Shown here: one piece after another, positions 1-15,000 of the stretch
Layout of the letters: every line of letters starts with the position of its first letter
How positions within the stretch are numbered: position 1 is the first letter of the stretch
Notes under the pieces: model-generated
The model's database searches: none
What the model saw: the letters and a program-made list of their open reading frames with translations, nothing else
What the model was told of the DNA's origin: nothing
From: Barthelona sp. PAP020
Lineage: Eukaryota > Metamonada: BaSk clade
DNA: 48,925 nt
Direction: 5' to 3'
Assembly (NCBI GenBank): GCA_040182905.1
Contig: JARQWU010000048.1
Span: 1 to 48,925 of the forward strand
Position numbers and translations under genes: made by a program

Positions 1-3000
1 GTTGAAAGAACGTGTCTATCATCGAGAAGACAAGCAGGATTACAACCGTCAATATTCAAATGATCTAATGATCTCGTTTCTGCGGCACCATACATCGATC
101 CGGCTAACAATGTAATGTTGTGAGCATAAATGTTTGCAAAACCTATTCTTTTACCACCATTCAAAACAAATCTCTTGTTGGGCAAAATGAAACTACCATT
201 GTGATTAAAAATTGCATTTCCATTAATTAGCAGGTCTGCCACCTCAAATCCAGGGGAAATTTTGGAACTTATAATAAATTCACCGCAATTCAAGTCAATT
301 TTAGCGGCTTCATTGATATAATTACCATCAATAAATGTAATTTTAGGAGATTTTCCGCTATTTAATACACCAAGGGTTATATTAGCTTTGTCAAGATCAG
401 CTTGACCAGTCTCAAATTCAAAAGTACCAATTAAAACTTTCATATCTGTAATCCAAGGAAGTTTACTAGTTGATGAGCTTTCAACATTATATCTGACAAA
501 ACTATTCAAACCGTTCACAACAAACCTAATTTGATCAATTGAATTTGAGTTATAAAGATAAACATCACTATTTGGTCCATAAACATCAATCAAACAAGAA
601 ACAATACGAGTATTAATGTAATAGACTTTTGATTCACTGATTTTGAAGCCATTTACAAGATTTACGTATGCAGTAACATAAACTTTCGAATTAACATAGT
701 TAAACAAACCATTGCCATTGATATTGGTCGAAGAATTAAAAATAGCACCACCATTAATAACAGTAGTGACACAACCTTCTTTCAACTGAACATCTGAACC
801 TTCTATCGTTAAATTGTTAAAGTTACCATTTCCAAAAAGTGTAAAAGAACCAACGGCATGCAAATACACCCACATATTAAATTTATGGGTATTTTCACTT
901 TCAATTCTAGTTTCACCCATTGAATAAAAGGTAGGGAATCCATTCTCAGTTGTTCCTTCAACGAAGTAAGTGCATGTTATATCAACATTAACATAGAACA
1001 ATTCAATAACCTTAACGAATGCGGTAGGATGCAACCATAATTCCTTGTTGCCAACAATCCATTGTCTAACCTTAATATACACATTTTCATATATGTGGTC
1101 AACAGAATCAAGAGTAGGGAATTCAATCTTGTTTGCTTCAATTCTTAAAGTTCCATAAACATGAGAATAAGACAATGAAAGGTTTATCACAACAATAAGA
1201 GCATTACATTCAATACACTCATAGTTTGCTTGACCAACATATGCATCATTAACAATCATATCTTGAACGTAGAAAGGATGATGATTGATAAATCTTCCCT
1301 TTGAACTGACTTTAATGGTATCAAAATATGAATTTCCAATATATTTGGAAACGAATAAACCATTATCATACACGTTCAAGAGCTCAGCACCATCACCATA
1401 ATTCATAATAGCAGCAGGCTCTATTTCAAAGATTCCACCTCCATAAACGTAGAATCGACTTTTAATTGTGTTAACGTTGATAATAGATCCATTTCTGAAG
1501 ATTACATTACCTCCATTATTTTTAATTTCTCTTATGCTTTCAATATGACAATCTTTGACAAACATTAAAGACCCAGTGTTATAAATAGTGATATTTCGAA
1601 CATAATCAGTTTCCAAAGTATTATTGAAAAGTAATGTACCATAATTGTCAATTAAACCTTCATCAATTTTTCGGTTTATTGTTGAATAACCATAGTTGAT
1701 CAATTTACCAGTAATTTTTGCACGGTCATCATGGAAGAAAGAACCTGACTCCTTGATAATAAGATTTGAGGTATTCGTATTTTCGAAATATCCTGAAGTA
1801 ATGTTGAATTCATTAAATACATTAAAATCCGTATTTTCCAAAGTCATTTCACCACCAGAAAGAACAACATATCCATAACTATTGGGATAATTTGAACTGA
1901 CAGTGTAACGTTGAATAAAGTTGGTACGGTTGAAATAATGAATTCCATTGGTAAAATTAACTCCAATATTAACATCAAACGCTTTATCATGCATGTTGAC
2001 TTTTGTGGTACCATTACTCGTCCAATAAGCCAAACTGCTTTGATCAGATGGTTGTCTAATGTAAATATTACGAGAAGGATATTCACCATTGTCAATATTC
2101 ATGGTACCATCATCTAAAATGTTGAAAGAAGTTCCATTATACATATTGATAACACCACAAACAATATTCATTGTTCCACTCACTTCAATAGTTGTGATAA
2201 AGCCTTCCTTTGTTGGGCTGCTGAATTGAACAGAATCAGTATCTGCACTACAATCATTGGGAATAAGTTTCATTATTGCCATTTTTGCAATATAAAGAGC
2301 AGTATATTTGGCTCCATGACTTCCATAGAAATATCCACCCTTAAAGATGTAATTACCAAAAAGTCTAATGGTGTTCAAATTAGAATATATTTCTCCACTG
2401 ATCAAAGTAATGTTGTTAACATCGATGAAGTTCTCGTTGTTGAAATTTATAACACCTCCATCAACAAACACATGACTGATATTTTTGGTGAAAGAATCAT
2501 TAATGTTGATGATGCCACCAGTTGATTTCAACAATAAATTATCAGCATCAAAATCAGTAACATCATTAAACAAAAGAAGACCTCCTTCATTGGTGATGGT
2601 ACAATCTTCTAAAAAGTGAACTGTGGCGTAGTTTTTGTACACGACGTTTCCTTCTCCAATTCTCAAAGAATGCATGTGAGTATTTGATGCTGAAGCAAAT
2701 GTGATATTTCCATTTTTGTCAACAATGGCTCCATTGAACTTGTAAATGGTGCCATTAAATACGGACATACCAATTTCATTGTAAAGTTTAAGTTCATCAA
2801 TAAAACTGTCATTGTGGGTAATTAATTTTCCATCATTGATAACACTGATATCCAAATAATCTGCATGAGAATCACCGAATTCAAGTAAACCAGTACCACT
2901 GACAACAATCTTACATTCTAAAGCAAATAATGTTGACTCATTTGCAAATCTAACATGTGAAAAAATAACCATCTTTCCATTTGTACAAGTAAACTGTCCA

Positions 3001-6000
3001 TGTATTTCCATAGGTGAATAAACTTCAACAACCACATTTTCTCCTACAATGGAGAATTTGGATAATTGATCCACAAACAAAATGGTTTTTGAGAATAATG
3101 TGCTTCTTACATTAAAAGAAGCACCCTTTTCTATTTTAACTCTGTTAAGTTCAGAAAGATTCCATGAACCGTAATTTTCAACATTTTCAAAAACAGTTGG
3201 AATCACTAATGATCCAATTGTAATTGAGTCATATGAACAATCATCATTCATAATTTCAAAAGTAGCTTTGGGAGACTTGAACAATACAAGACTTCCACGT
3301 TTTAAATCAATCAATCCACATTCAGGACAATCTGCTACTTTAGTTGGATATACCTCGATCTTACCATCTAAAATAATCAATTCTGACATATTTCCAAGTG
3401 TTTTCAAAGTTTTCGTGTGGAAAGTACCAAGAGCATCATTCACAATTCTAACCGTAGTATTTGCATCAATATGACCACCTTGGAAATTAAAACTGTTTGT
3501 GATATCAATCGAATTTCCATTAATTTCATTCAAAGTGCCATCCAAATCCATTGTTAAATCAACAATTTCAACGTATCCATCATACAATGAATATATTTCA
3601 ACATAACCAGTTTGATTGATAGTTATACAAGGATAAATTTGGGAATCCAATACAGCACCATCATACAGGAGTAAAATGCCATCATTAACGACAAAGCATC
3701 CAATAATAGTAAGATGTGCATTAGAAGACACATTGAATAAACCTCCATTCATATTGACATTCATAATGGTAGATTGAGCATCTTCTTCAAAGAGAACATC
3801 ACCTCCTTGAATGTCAGGGAATTCAATGGAAGATATCAAAGAATCATTGTGGAATATAGTGGAAGAATTATCATACATGTGACGATGGTTGATCCAATTG
3901 ATTTCACAAGGTCCATATTCAACCAATTTATCATACTGGTGAACAATTGTGACTGAATTGAGATCATTGTTCTCTATCCATTGATAATGATCCTCGTCAA
4001 AGACTATTTCAATGAAAATATCATTTCCGTACACTTCATTCATCAAAACAATACCACCGATCCATTCCAAAGGCAAATATGCTATTTGAGTATCTCTCAG
4101 ATCTAAAAGTCCAGCATCAATATAAACTAAACCAAGCACATTCAAATAACCATCTAATGTGACATAAGCGTCATCATCTGTAATTTTGAAATAACCTTTT
4201 CCAACCAAACCACAATTTTCTTGTAAATCAAATCCATAATGAACTTCAGCAATAGCTCTATCATTTATGGTGATATTTGATGCTAAAGTATTGTAAATAC
4301 CTGTAACATTACTTTCAAAGATGACATGAGCATCTTCAGTAAGAGTAAGATTACCATTGTCCAATTCAACTCTCCAATAAATAGTTTCTGAACCAGTCAA
4401 TGAAACATCACCATTTATACGCAACAGAGAACGATCATCAGATGTTCTGTTTGTAACATCCATCAATCCATTGTTCAAAGTCATATTCAAAAGAGAACCT
4501 TTTGCAATTCTGAATGTCACAAATTCATCACCCATAATAACACCTTTGTTCCATTCACCATAACCAAACAATTCAACAAATACTTGATTTTCAAAAGATT
4601 TCTGTTCAATCGACGTCATCAATAATTTATCAAGTTTGAAGTGACCACCAAATAAGATACCTGAGAAGAAGTTGAATTCAGTTATGAAACCTTCTTGGAT
4701 ATAAATGGTACTGTTCTCACCAGTCATGTTCAATGTAGAGAAATGAGAAGATATGGTTGTATCCAATGTTGTTGAACTAAAGTGTGCATCAGTAATATTT
4801 AAAACAATATCGTACATTTTGTTGTATGTACTGTTAATTGAAAAAATAGCATCATCATACAACTCAATAGTCGAACCCAAAAACATCAAAGTGTTCATTT
4901 CATCAATGCTCACTGAAGAAGAAGATTTTCCAACAAACTTTGAATTGGCTTCCAATCCCAGATTGCTACTATTAAATGTTACTTCACTTGAGTCTTCCAT
5001 CAACCAATTAACATGACGAATCCAAGTCAAATTAGATACCATTACATTTGCATTTTGCATTTGAAGATAGGATTCGGATAAATCTGTGTTAAACATTTCG
5101 AGAACACCAGTCAATAAATTAATCTTAAGCACATCAACTCGATTATTGCTCAACAATACATGTCCATCAATGTTATTCATGAATAGTTGTATAGAAACAG
5201 ATTCATTCAAGAATATGTTACTGTTGATATCAGAATTGATAACAGCACTGTCAATCTTTCCGTCTAAAACGGTCAACAAGTTAAAATCATTCCAAACACC
5301 ATCAATATCCAAAACTGAATATGAAGTAACATTTCCTTTGTTGTTGACAACACCTCCATTTTGAATGAATAAAAGTCCATTATTGATAATATTGGATTTA
5401 ATATTTAAAGTAGAATTGACTTGAGTAACATTACCTATGATAACATCCAAATACAGTTCAGCAGTACCTTGATCAACTCTGAAAAGTCCTTCATTTACAT
5501 TCAGAGTGGAGTTTGTTCCATGTAACTCAACATTTCCTGTCGTAACTATCACAGATGTTGGTTTGGTTGTGTTTAAAATGACGTTATCCAAATATATTTT
5601 TTCAGTTCTCATTTCAGTTGTATTGTTGAGATGAATATTCATGTTAGAGAAATTTCTAATGACAGATTCACCCTCTAAAATTCCATCAAATATCGTTAAG
5701 AAAACATCTTCAGCCATTATGTTGTGTATAGTTGTATCATTCAATATTAAATGACTTGATTTGTCACCAACAATAATACCATTATCAATGATTGATTCAT
5801 CGATGATTAGAGGGCAATTGGGAATTGAAACATTTAAAATACCATTTGTGTACATATCAAGACGCTTAAATTCATGATTTGAGCAATTGATATCAACAAA
5901 GGCAACAGATTGTTGTCTGATATCAAAAGTCATAGGATGAATGTAGACTTGCTTATCAAAGATCAAATGTCCAGCCAAATGAACGTAATCAGAAGCATTG

Positions 6001-9000
6001 TATTTGAATTGCATTTCATGAACTTCTAAAGTACCATTAGTTTCAAAATATAAAGCTGCACCACTGTGAATATTCAAAGTAACGTTTGAACCACCTTTGA
6101 ACCAAACATGTTTGTTTGAAGGCATCTGAATTCCACCATCGGGTTTCACATCTATTGTACCATGATAATAAGATCCTTCACCATCAAAAGTCAAAAATCC
6201 TTTTTCAACGACTAGTTTTCCACTGTATTTTTGATAAATATTCGTCATCAAATATGACAATGTGTTAATGCTGCAAAGGTCCTTTTGAATTAAACCATAA
6301 TTGATGATTGAACCAGTTCCGTTAAAAGTCGTTCTGCCACAAATATGCAAATATGCATCACTATGAACAATCAATTGCGCATCATTGTTGATTTCAATTG
6401 CAGATCCAACTTCAGCAGTAGCATCTCCATAAAGATTTACAATACCAGAATCAATAACTTTTTTGAATTTTTTATATTGGAACTGTAATGAAGTTTGAAT
6501 ATTGGTCACACCACCATCGATACAACCATCTTTAATTATAACTTCGTTAACATTCAATTCACCGGGTCCAATCCTACAAGATCCACAATCTAATACCATA
6601 ATATTGGCTTCTTGTTCTCCCAAAATAGTAACATTTGGTCCACATACTGATACAGTTGTTTCAGCACAAAAAGTAGCATCAGGAGTAAATACAACAGCGC
6701 CCAACCCTTCAACAACAGAATCTCCAGTAATACAGAAATCACCACCAAAAATAAAAGTCTTTTCATCATTGAACTTGACTGTAACATCATTTCCTACCAA
6801 TCTTGTACCTTTCTCAAATACATAATCTTCATCAATTCTCAATTCTTGAGTAACATTGACAACACCATCAGTTGCCTTTCCACCAACTGTTGCAGAGAAA
6901 TACTCCCAATTGGCATATAAAAGTTCACTCTTTTGGAAGAATCTCCATTCAATATTCACACCTTTAGCTCTATCATCACCATACATATATCCATCATTAA
7001 TTAGCTGAGGTTTATAATTATGTTCAGTGATATTATACAAAATACCTTTAATTAGATATTGTTTAATTGTGGGTTTGGGTCTTAAAGACAATTCTAAATC
7101 TTGAACTTCCCACATAGATTCATAACCAATTTTAAACTCTCCAGTGTTGATAAAACTAGCACCATAATCTCCAATAAATTTAGTTTTTCTTTTTGTTTCA
7201 CCATAACCTGCATTCTCAAATGTACATGTGTCCAATAATGAAACACTGATTTGAGGACTAGGGAAACCTGGTGGTAAAACTATTCCATTTGGCCATTCAC
7301 GATCAAAAGTTGTAGTACCAGTACAAACTGTGATTCCTGTTTCACAACAACCACCACCTGACCATTTTGTTTCTTTGCTGACAAGGAAATGATCAGTTCC
7401 ACCACGATAACCACCTTCAAAGTTCAAATAATCAACATAAACAGGTCGCTCATTATAGAACAAGGCAAATCCTGAACCAGTCAAAGTAATTTTTCCAAAA
7501 TACACATCTTCATCTTGTTTTAAAAAGGTGATATTTGAACCAGCAACTGTCAAATTTGCATTTTGTGTGAATAATACACCTGGATGTACATACAAGTTAC
7601 CAATATTTGAATCAACCCCATCTTCAAAATTATTCGTGGTTTGAGGGAATGTAATTGTTAAATCTTCGAAATTCATATAACCAAAAACATGACCAACAGC
7701 GTCATTGGTGACAAACATAATAACTGCATCTGTAACATCAAGAATTGAAGAAACATTGAAGTAAAATACTTCACCAATACCCAAAACAACCGCAGAATCT
7801 AAGAATATTTTTCCGGAAGAAAAACCACCTCTATGAAGATAGAAATAACCTCCAGAAGCAGACAAATTATAGAAATTCTGAACTATTAAAGATAAATTAA
7901 CAGATGATTGAATGTCAACTATACCCTCATTAATAAAATATGCTTCAGTTTGTCTTGAATCAGGAGAACACATCATATTGATTGGGAACTTGATTTCAAG
8001 AGTACCCTTTTTATCATTGATGAATCTAGAATGATTTTCGGATCTGAATTGAGCAAACTCATTTGCAGCGACTCCAACATCCAACAAGGAAGGAGGGAAC
8101 ACAGTGTAATTAAAATTGATAAATGTGGCATTATTCATGAATCTTGAATTGAGACTCCTGTAGATGTACGAAGAATTATGCGAATAAGTTCTTGAATATG
8201 GGCCTAAACCACCACCTCTCCAATGGAATGAATGAAGAATATTCAAAATGTCTTTTCCCATACGATAACCATTTGTCATATAAAAATCGATAATGGAACA
8301 ATTCTTGGTTGTTTCAAATTCAATAATACCACCAGTTAAATTGACTTTTATCAAATCAATAAGAATACTGCCTTCTCTAAAACCACAATATCCATCAATG
8401 ATGAGTAATTTTGTCAATTCTTCAACAATATTGCCTTCTTCAAACAAAAGTCTTCCTCCTTCAATGGATACAACTTCAAAAGTCTCAAAATGATTGTAAA
8501 TAGTAATATTACCACTTTGATATATGTTAACAAAAGCATAATTTGGTTTGAAAATACTTGTTGGACCAAATACTAACTCATTATAGATTGAAAGGTTTTT
8601 ATAACCAAAGCTAACATTCATCATTGTGTTTACCAAGAATTGTCCTTCAATTAAACCACCTTCAAATATCCAAAATTTGACACCTCCATTTTCAAGAAGA
8701 ATAAAACTATTCTTTGTGGCAAAGATATCGGTATGAATTTCAACATATTCAGCAATTGATGTCAATGCAGTCTCAATAATATTGAAAGTCCCATTACCAT
8801 ATGGATACCCATTTGATGAGAAATTATGATTAATGTAAAAGTTGCTTGAAGTGGTAAAGTTACTTACTTCCATTTCAACTAAATTAAGTATGTCCTTGTC
8901 TACAGTCCACTTTGAATTACTCAAAACACCGCATTGACTCTTTATGGAGGCATATTGAACAACTTCACCAACATTTGTGTTTAATAAAGCAACGTGAGTA

Positions 9001-12000
9001 CCATCATCACTACAATTAAACCAAATACTTTGATGAATTTGTAAATCTCCATAATTTTGTATTAAGGATGTGTTCCAAACATTTAAAACCAAATAATCTT
9101 CAGAAGCTTCAATAAATGTCGTTGAAATGATCCAATCAATAGTAGAATTGTCAACAACACCAGTTTCATCTTCCAAATAAACAAAAGTTTCATTAAATAC
9201 GCTGTAGGAATTATTAAAGAAAAATCCACTGTACCAATGTATTGTGGAGACATATAATGTCGTTGTACCATCTCTCTTTGACTTTGTAAAAGATAGATCT
9301 TTAAATATTGCATCTTCTTTGGTATTAATACTGATCCAACTTGATGTGACATCAACTAAATCAGATAAGAAATACATATCTAAAGCTTCAACATACAAAA
9401 ATGATTGAACAGAATAAACGTTGAGATAATAATCAATTTTTGATTCTATAATAGAAAGATTAGTTGTTGTGATTGATAAATTGCGTAATAACTCAATTGT
9501 GTTGTTATATAAATATATTGAAGAATCAAAACTTTCAAAATAATCAAAATATTTGACGAACATAATATTCTTCATGGATACATCTGATGATTCAAATGAA
9601 CAATGAGTAATGTTTGAATCAAAATTAATGTCTTCCAAAGTCAATACACTGTTTTGATGTGTTAAATTCATAAAAATTTCCATATTCAATGAATTGTCAA
9701 CAAATGTTGAATTATTCATTATCAAAGCACTATCAATAGAACTGAATGATCTCAATAACAGTAAATCTAAAGCATTGTCAATATATGCATCCCATTTAAA
9801 GACAGTATCAATAAAAGTGACATTACTATTCACAAAAGATGCATCAAAAATCAAATTGTCAACAAGTGAGAATTGATTATCAGTTGAATCTTTTAATAAC
9901 CAATTAAAATTAACATTATTTGCAATAAACATACTATCAACACTTGTAATATTAAAAACTATGTTATCAACACGTGAAATCAATGAAGAATTAAAATATT
10001 TACCAGATTCAACAATTGTCCAGTTATAAACTACATTATAGAATTCAACTGAACTGTCAATCATATACAATTTCATGCTCATCGTATTATTGTTTGTAAT
10101 ATCCATTAAATCAGTACCTGTTGATAAATCAAACAAGTAACATGATATGGTCATGTTATCCAAAGAAACAACACTACCTTGGTAATTCATTGCAATAAGC
10201 AATTTGTCTAAATCTAAATTAAAGATATTTTCACTTTCAATAGTGATACTAACATTATATAACACATTAATAAATGCAATATCACTGTCAACAATAGTTA
10301 AACTTTTGAACATGTCATCATACAAGGAAACAATATTTGAATTTGAAATAATACCACTGAAACCTTGAATATGAATGTCTTCAGAATTGAATAAAGTATC
10401 AACAATTGAAATTGTTCTTCCATTATCAATTGGAGCCATAAATATCATTGGGTCATTCAATTTATGCTTCATATAAACATCATCATAATCAATAAAGTGG
10501 GTTCTGTTACTCAATAAATAAGTCCCATTTAAATTAACTTTTCTTGAAAACAGTAAAGATTCTGCATTAATACTAGAATTATCATAAAAATCAATAATGA
10601 AACTGACCAACCCAGTATTAAATTTAAGCTCAGCATAATTAGTAAAGTTACCTTCTTTACATGTGGCAAAATGAGCATTTACATTGGATGTTACTAAATT
10701 ATAATTAATAAATGATCCAACAGTAATATTTCTGGCTTCATCTAAAACTTTTGTATTCGTTGGTGTTACCATAACCATTCCTTTGTTGATGAAGTCTTCT
10801 CCAACAATTAAATTCATCAAAATGTTAGTTACAGCATTTTCTGAGTTGATAAAAGATCCTCCAATCAAAGCAACAGATGTACCAAAACTAACATACTTTT
10901 CATTAACAAAGAATCCATTGCTAAATTCAATAGTTATATATGTAACATCTTCATAATTCAAACTTAAAGGTTCTTCTGTGCTTGAAAAAACTATATCTGC
11001 TCTATTAATAAGTTCTGTATTGTTTCTGATACATTTACTACCAGTAGATTTAATAGAACCATAATTCTCAATAATGCTGGTAGTTTTGACACTATCTAAA
11101 CCAACAAAACAACCTGATTGCCAATCCAAATTGCTAATTCTTAAAAGATCACCACCCATTCTGATACCTCCATCAATAATCGATAAATCTGTAATTGAAG
11201 TTGTATTTGTTGTATCAAAATGAACAATTCCTGATAAAACAACTGAATCTAATGATACAGGATCATTTAAAGAAATAAATTCCACTTCACCTGATATTAT
11301 AATATCTTTTACTTGTTTCAACCACGTGAAATCAACAAACTTTACATAACCACTTATTTCCATTGGTTTATCCTGCATATAAATTGTACTGTGTTCAAAA
11401 GTAACTGATGCATCAGAACCTACAATGAATGTATGATCTAAAGTGACTTGATCATGCGAAAATAAATGGGTACCACCAAGAAGTCTGAAATTAGTATAAC
11501 TTGTACTTCTTAATTCAGCATTCCAAACCGTGTTTACATAAAAACTAATTGCATTGGCATGCATTTCTGTATATGAATTTGTGTAAGACGAGTATTTGAC
11601 CGAAAAATCAACATCAGATAATAATTTAAAAGTACCATAATTCTCAAATATGGAATTATCACTCAATCTTTTGAATTTCATTGCAGTACATGTTGACATT
11701 GTACCATAATTACTGAAATGTTGAACAACAATTGAAGGAGAATAACCAAAATAACCGGAACAAACAAAATTTAATGTTCCAAAATTAAGCAAATGACTTG
11801 TATCTTGAGAATCAATAGAATACATTATTTCCATTGTCCCATAATTCATAAATGTACCAGAATACATTTGCCAATTTGTATTTACTTTGACAACCCCAGA
11901 ATTGTTAAAATATGCGTCTCTTCCAAATTGAAGCAAAAACCATGGCATATTTGAAGGTGTAGCATTGGGATCTTCACTTTCAATAATCAAAATTCCATTA

Positions 12001-15000
12001 TTCCACAAACTTACTTGTTCATTTAAAGCAACAGGTGAACTTCTGAAATACATTTCTCCATTGTTAACCAATTTAAGACTTTCATGGAAAAATGATGCAT
12101 TTACAACTAATTTGTCTCTGAAAATTACTTTATCAGTTCCATAGAAATGTGCATTAACAAAATTCATACTGCTCAATTCAATTTGAGCACCACCATTTAA
12201 ATATAAATTTGAATTTGTTACATCAAAAGTAGTAGAAAAACCAACTTGTTTCGATCCCTCGAAATACACTTGTGAATTGACGATTGTCCATGAATCAAAT
12301 TGGAAATCAGAATTAACAAAACGAACAGTGGAATCAGTAATGGAAATACTATTGCCTTCGATTAAAGCCATATTTTCCAAAGTAACATCAGTATTGCTAA
12401 AAGTTAAATGGTTACAACTTTCATATTGACCTCTAATTAATATTGGTTGTCTGTCATCATTAAATTGTCCTTCACAAGCATTAATAATAGAATTGACACC
12501 AAATGTGAAGGTTCCTTCTGGGTCATAATATCTAGTTTCATAATGATAATCAATAACTATACCTAAGAATGTTTTATCAATTACTTTAACAGTATAAGTA
12601 GGTAACAATAAATATAATCTAGAAGAAGAATGAATCAAATTGATAGTACCATCATGTGATCCATAATAATACAAATAAACACTTCCATAGTTAATATCCC
12701 AAATCGAGCCTGTATAACTGCTGACATGTGTCATAAAAACTGAAGAAACACCGTTTTCAACAATAGTCTTATTGCCATTAACAAAAGTACTGCCACCAAC
12801 TTGAACCCTTCCATCGATTGTAAGATGTCCATTGTTAACAAATGTAGTACCGTAAACATATCTGGTATACTTTACATGCTCTGCCAATGTACCAATATTC
12901 ATAATATTTTTGTTTTCAAAAGAAGAAGGCAAAATCATATTGCATAAAACAATTAAATTACCTTCATTAACAAAAGACGAAGAAGAAACTTCCGAAAATT
13001 GGAAATTTGTTGCAAAATAAAAAGTTCCAGTTGCTTGATTGATTATAGTTGCACCAGCGTACATTGTTATCACAGTCGTTGGCATCTCACTTAGTTTTGA
13101 ATATTGTAATGATTCAACAAATTCAATCCTATTATAATTAATTAATTTTGCTGAAGCTCCTAACATCAAATTATCTACTCTGTAAACTTGGGAATTACCA
13201 TACAAAGAAGTTGTCGTGGAATCTCCAAATCCACCACCTCGCCAAATAAATGATTCAATAACGTGTAAATGATCAGTACCAGAACGATAAGAATTAATGA
13301 ATGTCAAAGAGTTGAAAGTTATCAAAATACCAGTATTTAAAACGAAAGTAGAATAATAATTAAGGTAAACACTATTGGTTCCGGTCAAACTGGAACCACT
13401 TTGGAAATCAACTGTACAATGATATGTATTGATATTACCAATTTCAGCATTTGCCCCAGAAAGTCCGATAAAATTGATAGAATTTAAATTCATTGAATTT
13501 TTGACAACAAAAGAACCACTGACCTGCACAATTGTTGGACGGTAAACATCCAATAAACCTTGTGACAATAAAACTGAAGATGTGGAAGTGAATATCATTG
13601 AAGGTGTTCCGTCATACACAAAAAATGCATTTGCATAATTGGAAGCATCATTGATGTATAAATTGTTTGTTGAATCTTCCATCAAAAGTTCACCTTCAAT
13701 GGAACCACCTTGTTTGAACATCAAATTACCATTTTCTACAATCAAATGTGAATCCGCAGAAGAAGCAAAATGAACTTCAAACGTTACTAATTGAGAAGGA
13801 TATTTGATAAACATGTAATGTCTATTAATAAAATAAGAACGCCTAGGTGTTGTTACATAATTTCCCTCATATGTGGAAGGCAATTTTCCTTCAAAAGTGA
13901 ATGAACCAATGATGCTAATATTTCCTTCATTAATAAAGTATCCTTTTTGATACAATTTAATAGGTCCTGATTCTTCAATGTCAATAATACCTTTGTTTGT
14001 AAAAGTGCTGGAAGAAAGTTGTTTCAATGCAGTACCTTTGATTATTGTGGATTTTAGACTGTTTACAAACAAATAGACTCCGTTTAAAACACCACCTTGC
14101 CAAGTAAATGTTTCAGAAATGTCTAACGTGGTAGCAACTGAACCACTTCCAAGAGTTCCACCATTCATTTGTAAATATGGGAAGGATAAATATGCATAAT
14201 TGTAAAAATATAGTGAACCACCGGAAATTAGAATTTTAGTAGGTTCTAATTGTCTTGATATACCACGAACATACATATTACCACCAATTAAAGTAATATT
14301 CTTAAAAATTGCATCACTGTTATCCAAAAAGTCGATGGTTCCACCACTCAATACCATATTTGTAAAATCGAAAAGGGAATTAGCCTCGAAATAGATGTAT
14401 GGTGAAGTTCTTGTACTATCATATGCCCAATATCTTCTGGTGCAGTATTTAGTTACATATTCATAATCTTTGATGTAATGACCACATTTATATTTTTCAG
14501 TTTTCACGTATCCAACTTTTTTATACATGCTATAAAAGTTAAAAGCTGGTATATTACTGCTTGTGTATGTATAACCAGGTGCCAATGAAACAGAACCATA
14601 AATTTGACACTTCAATGTTAAACAACTGTAAGCTTTCCAATTACTATTTGGGTACATGATTATTTCTGATGTGGCATCAACATTTAAACCAACTTTGGGG
14701 TAAAATGTACCATAAATATGAATGATTGAATTTTCAGATATTTGTAATCCTCTGTCAAACATTGCAAATTCTCCACTGGATGTGATGTTCATAGTTCCTT
14801 TATAATCCACCTCCAAAGAAGAAGCTGTTGTTGAATAAGGCAAAAAGGTGAAAGACTCATCCAAATATTCAACATAATAATCAACTGGTAATAAACCACT
14901 TGGTATAAATGTTACCATATAATGACACTGTGGCTTATGAATTTTTAACATAACTGAATCTGGAGGATTACTTGAACACCAAGAACTATCTGTTGCACAT

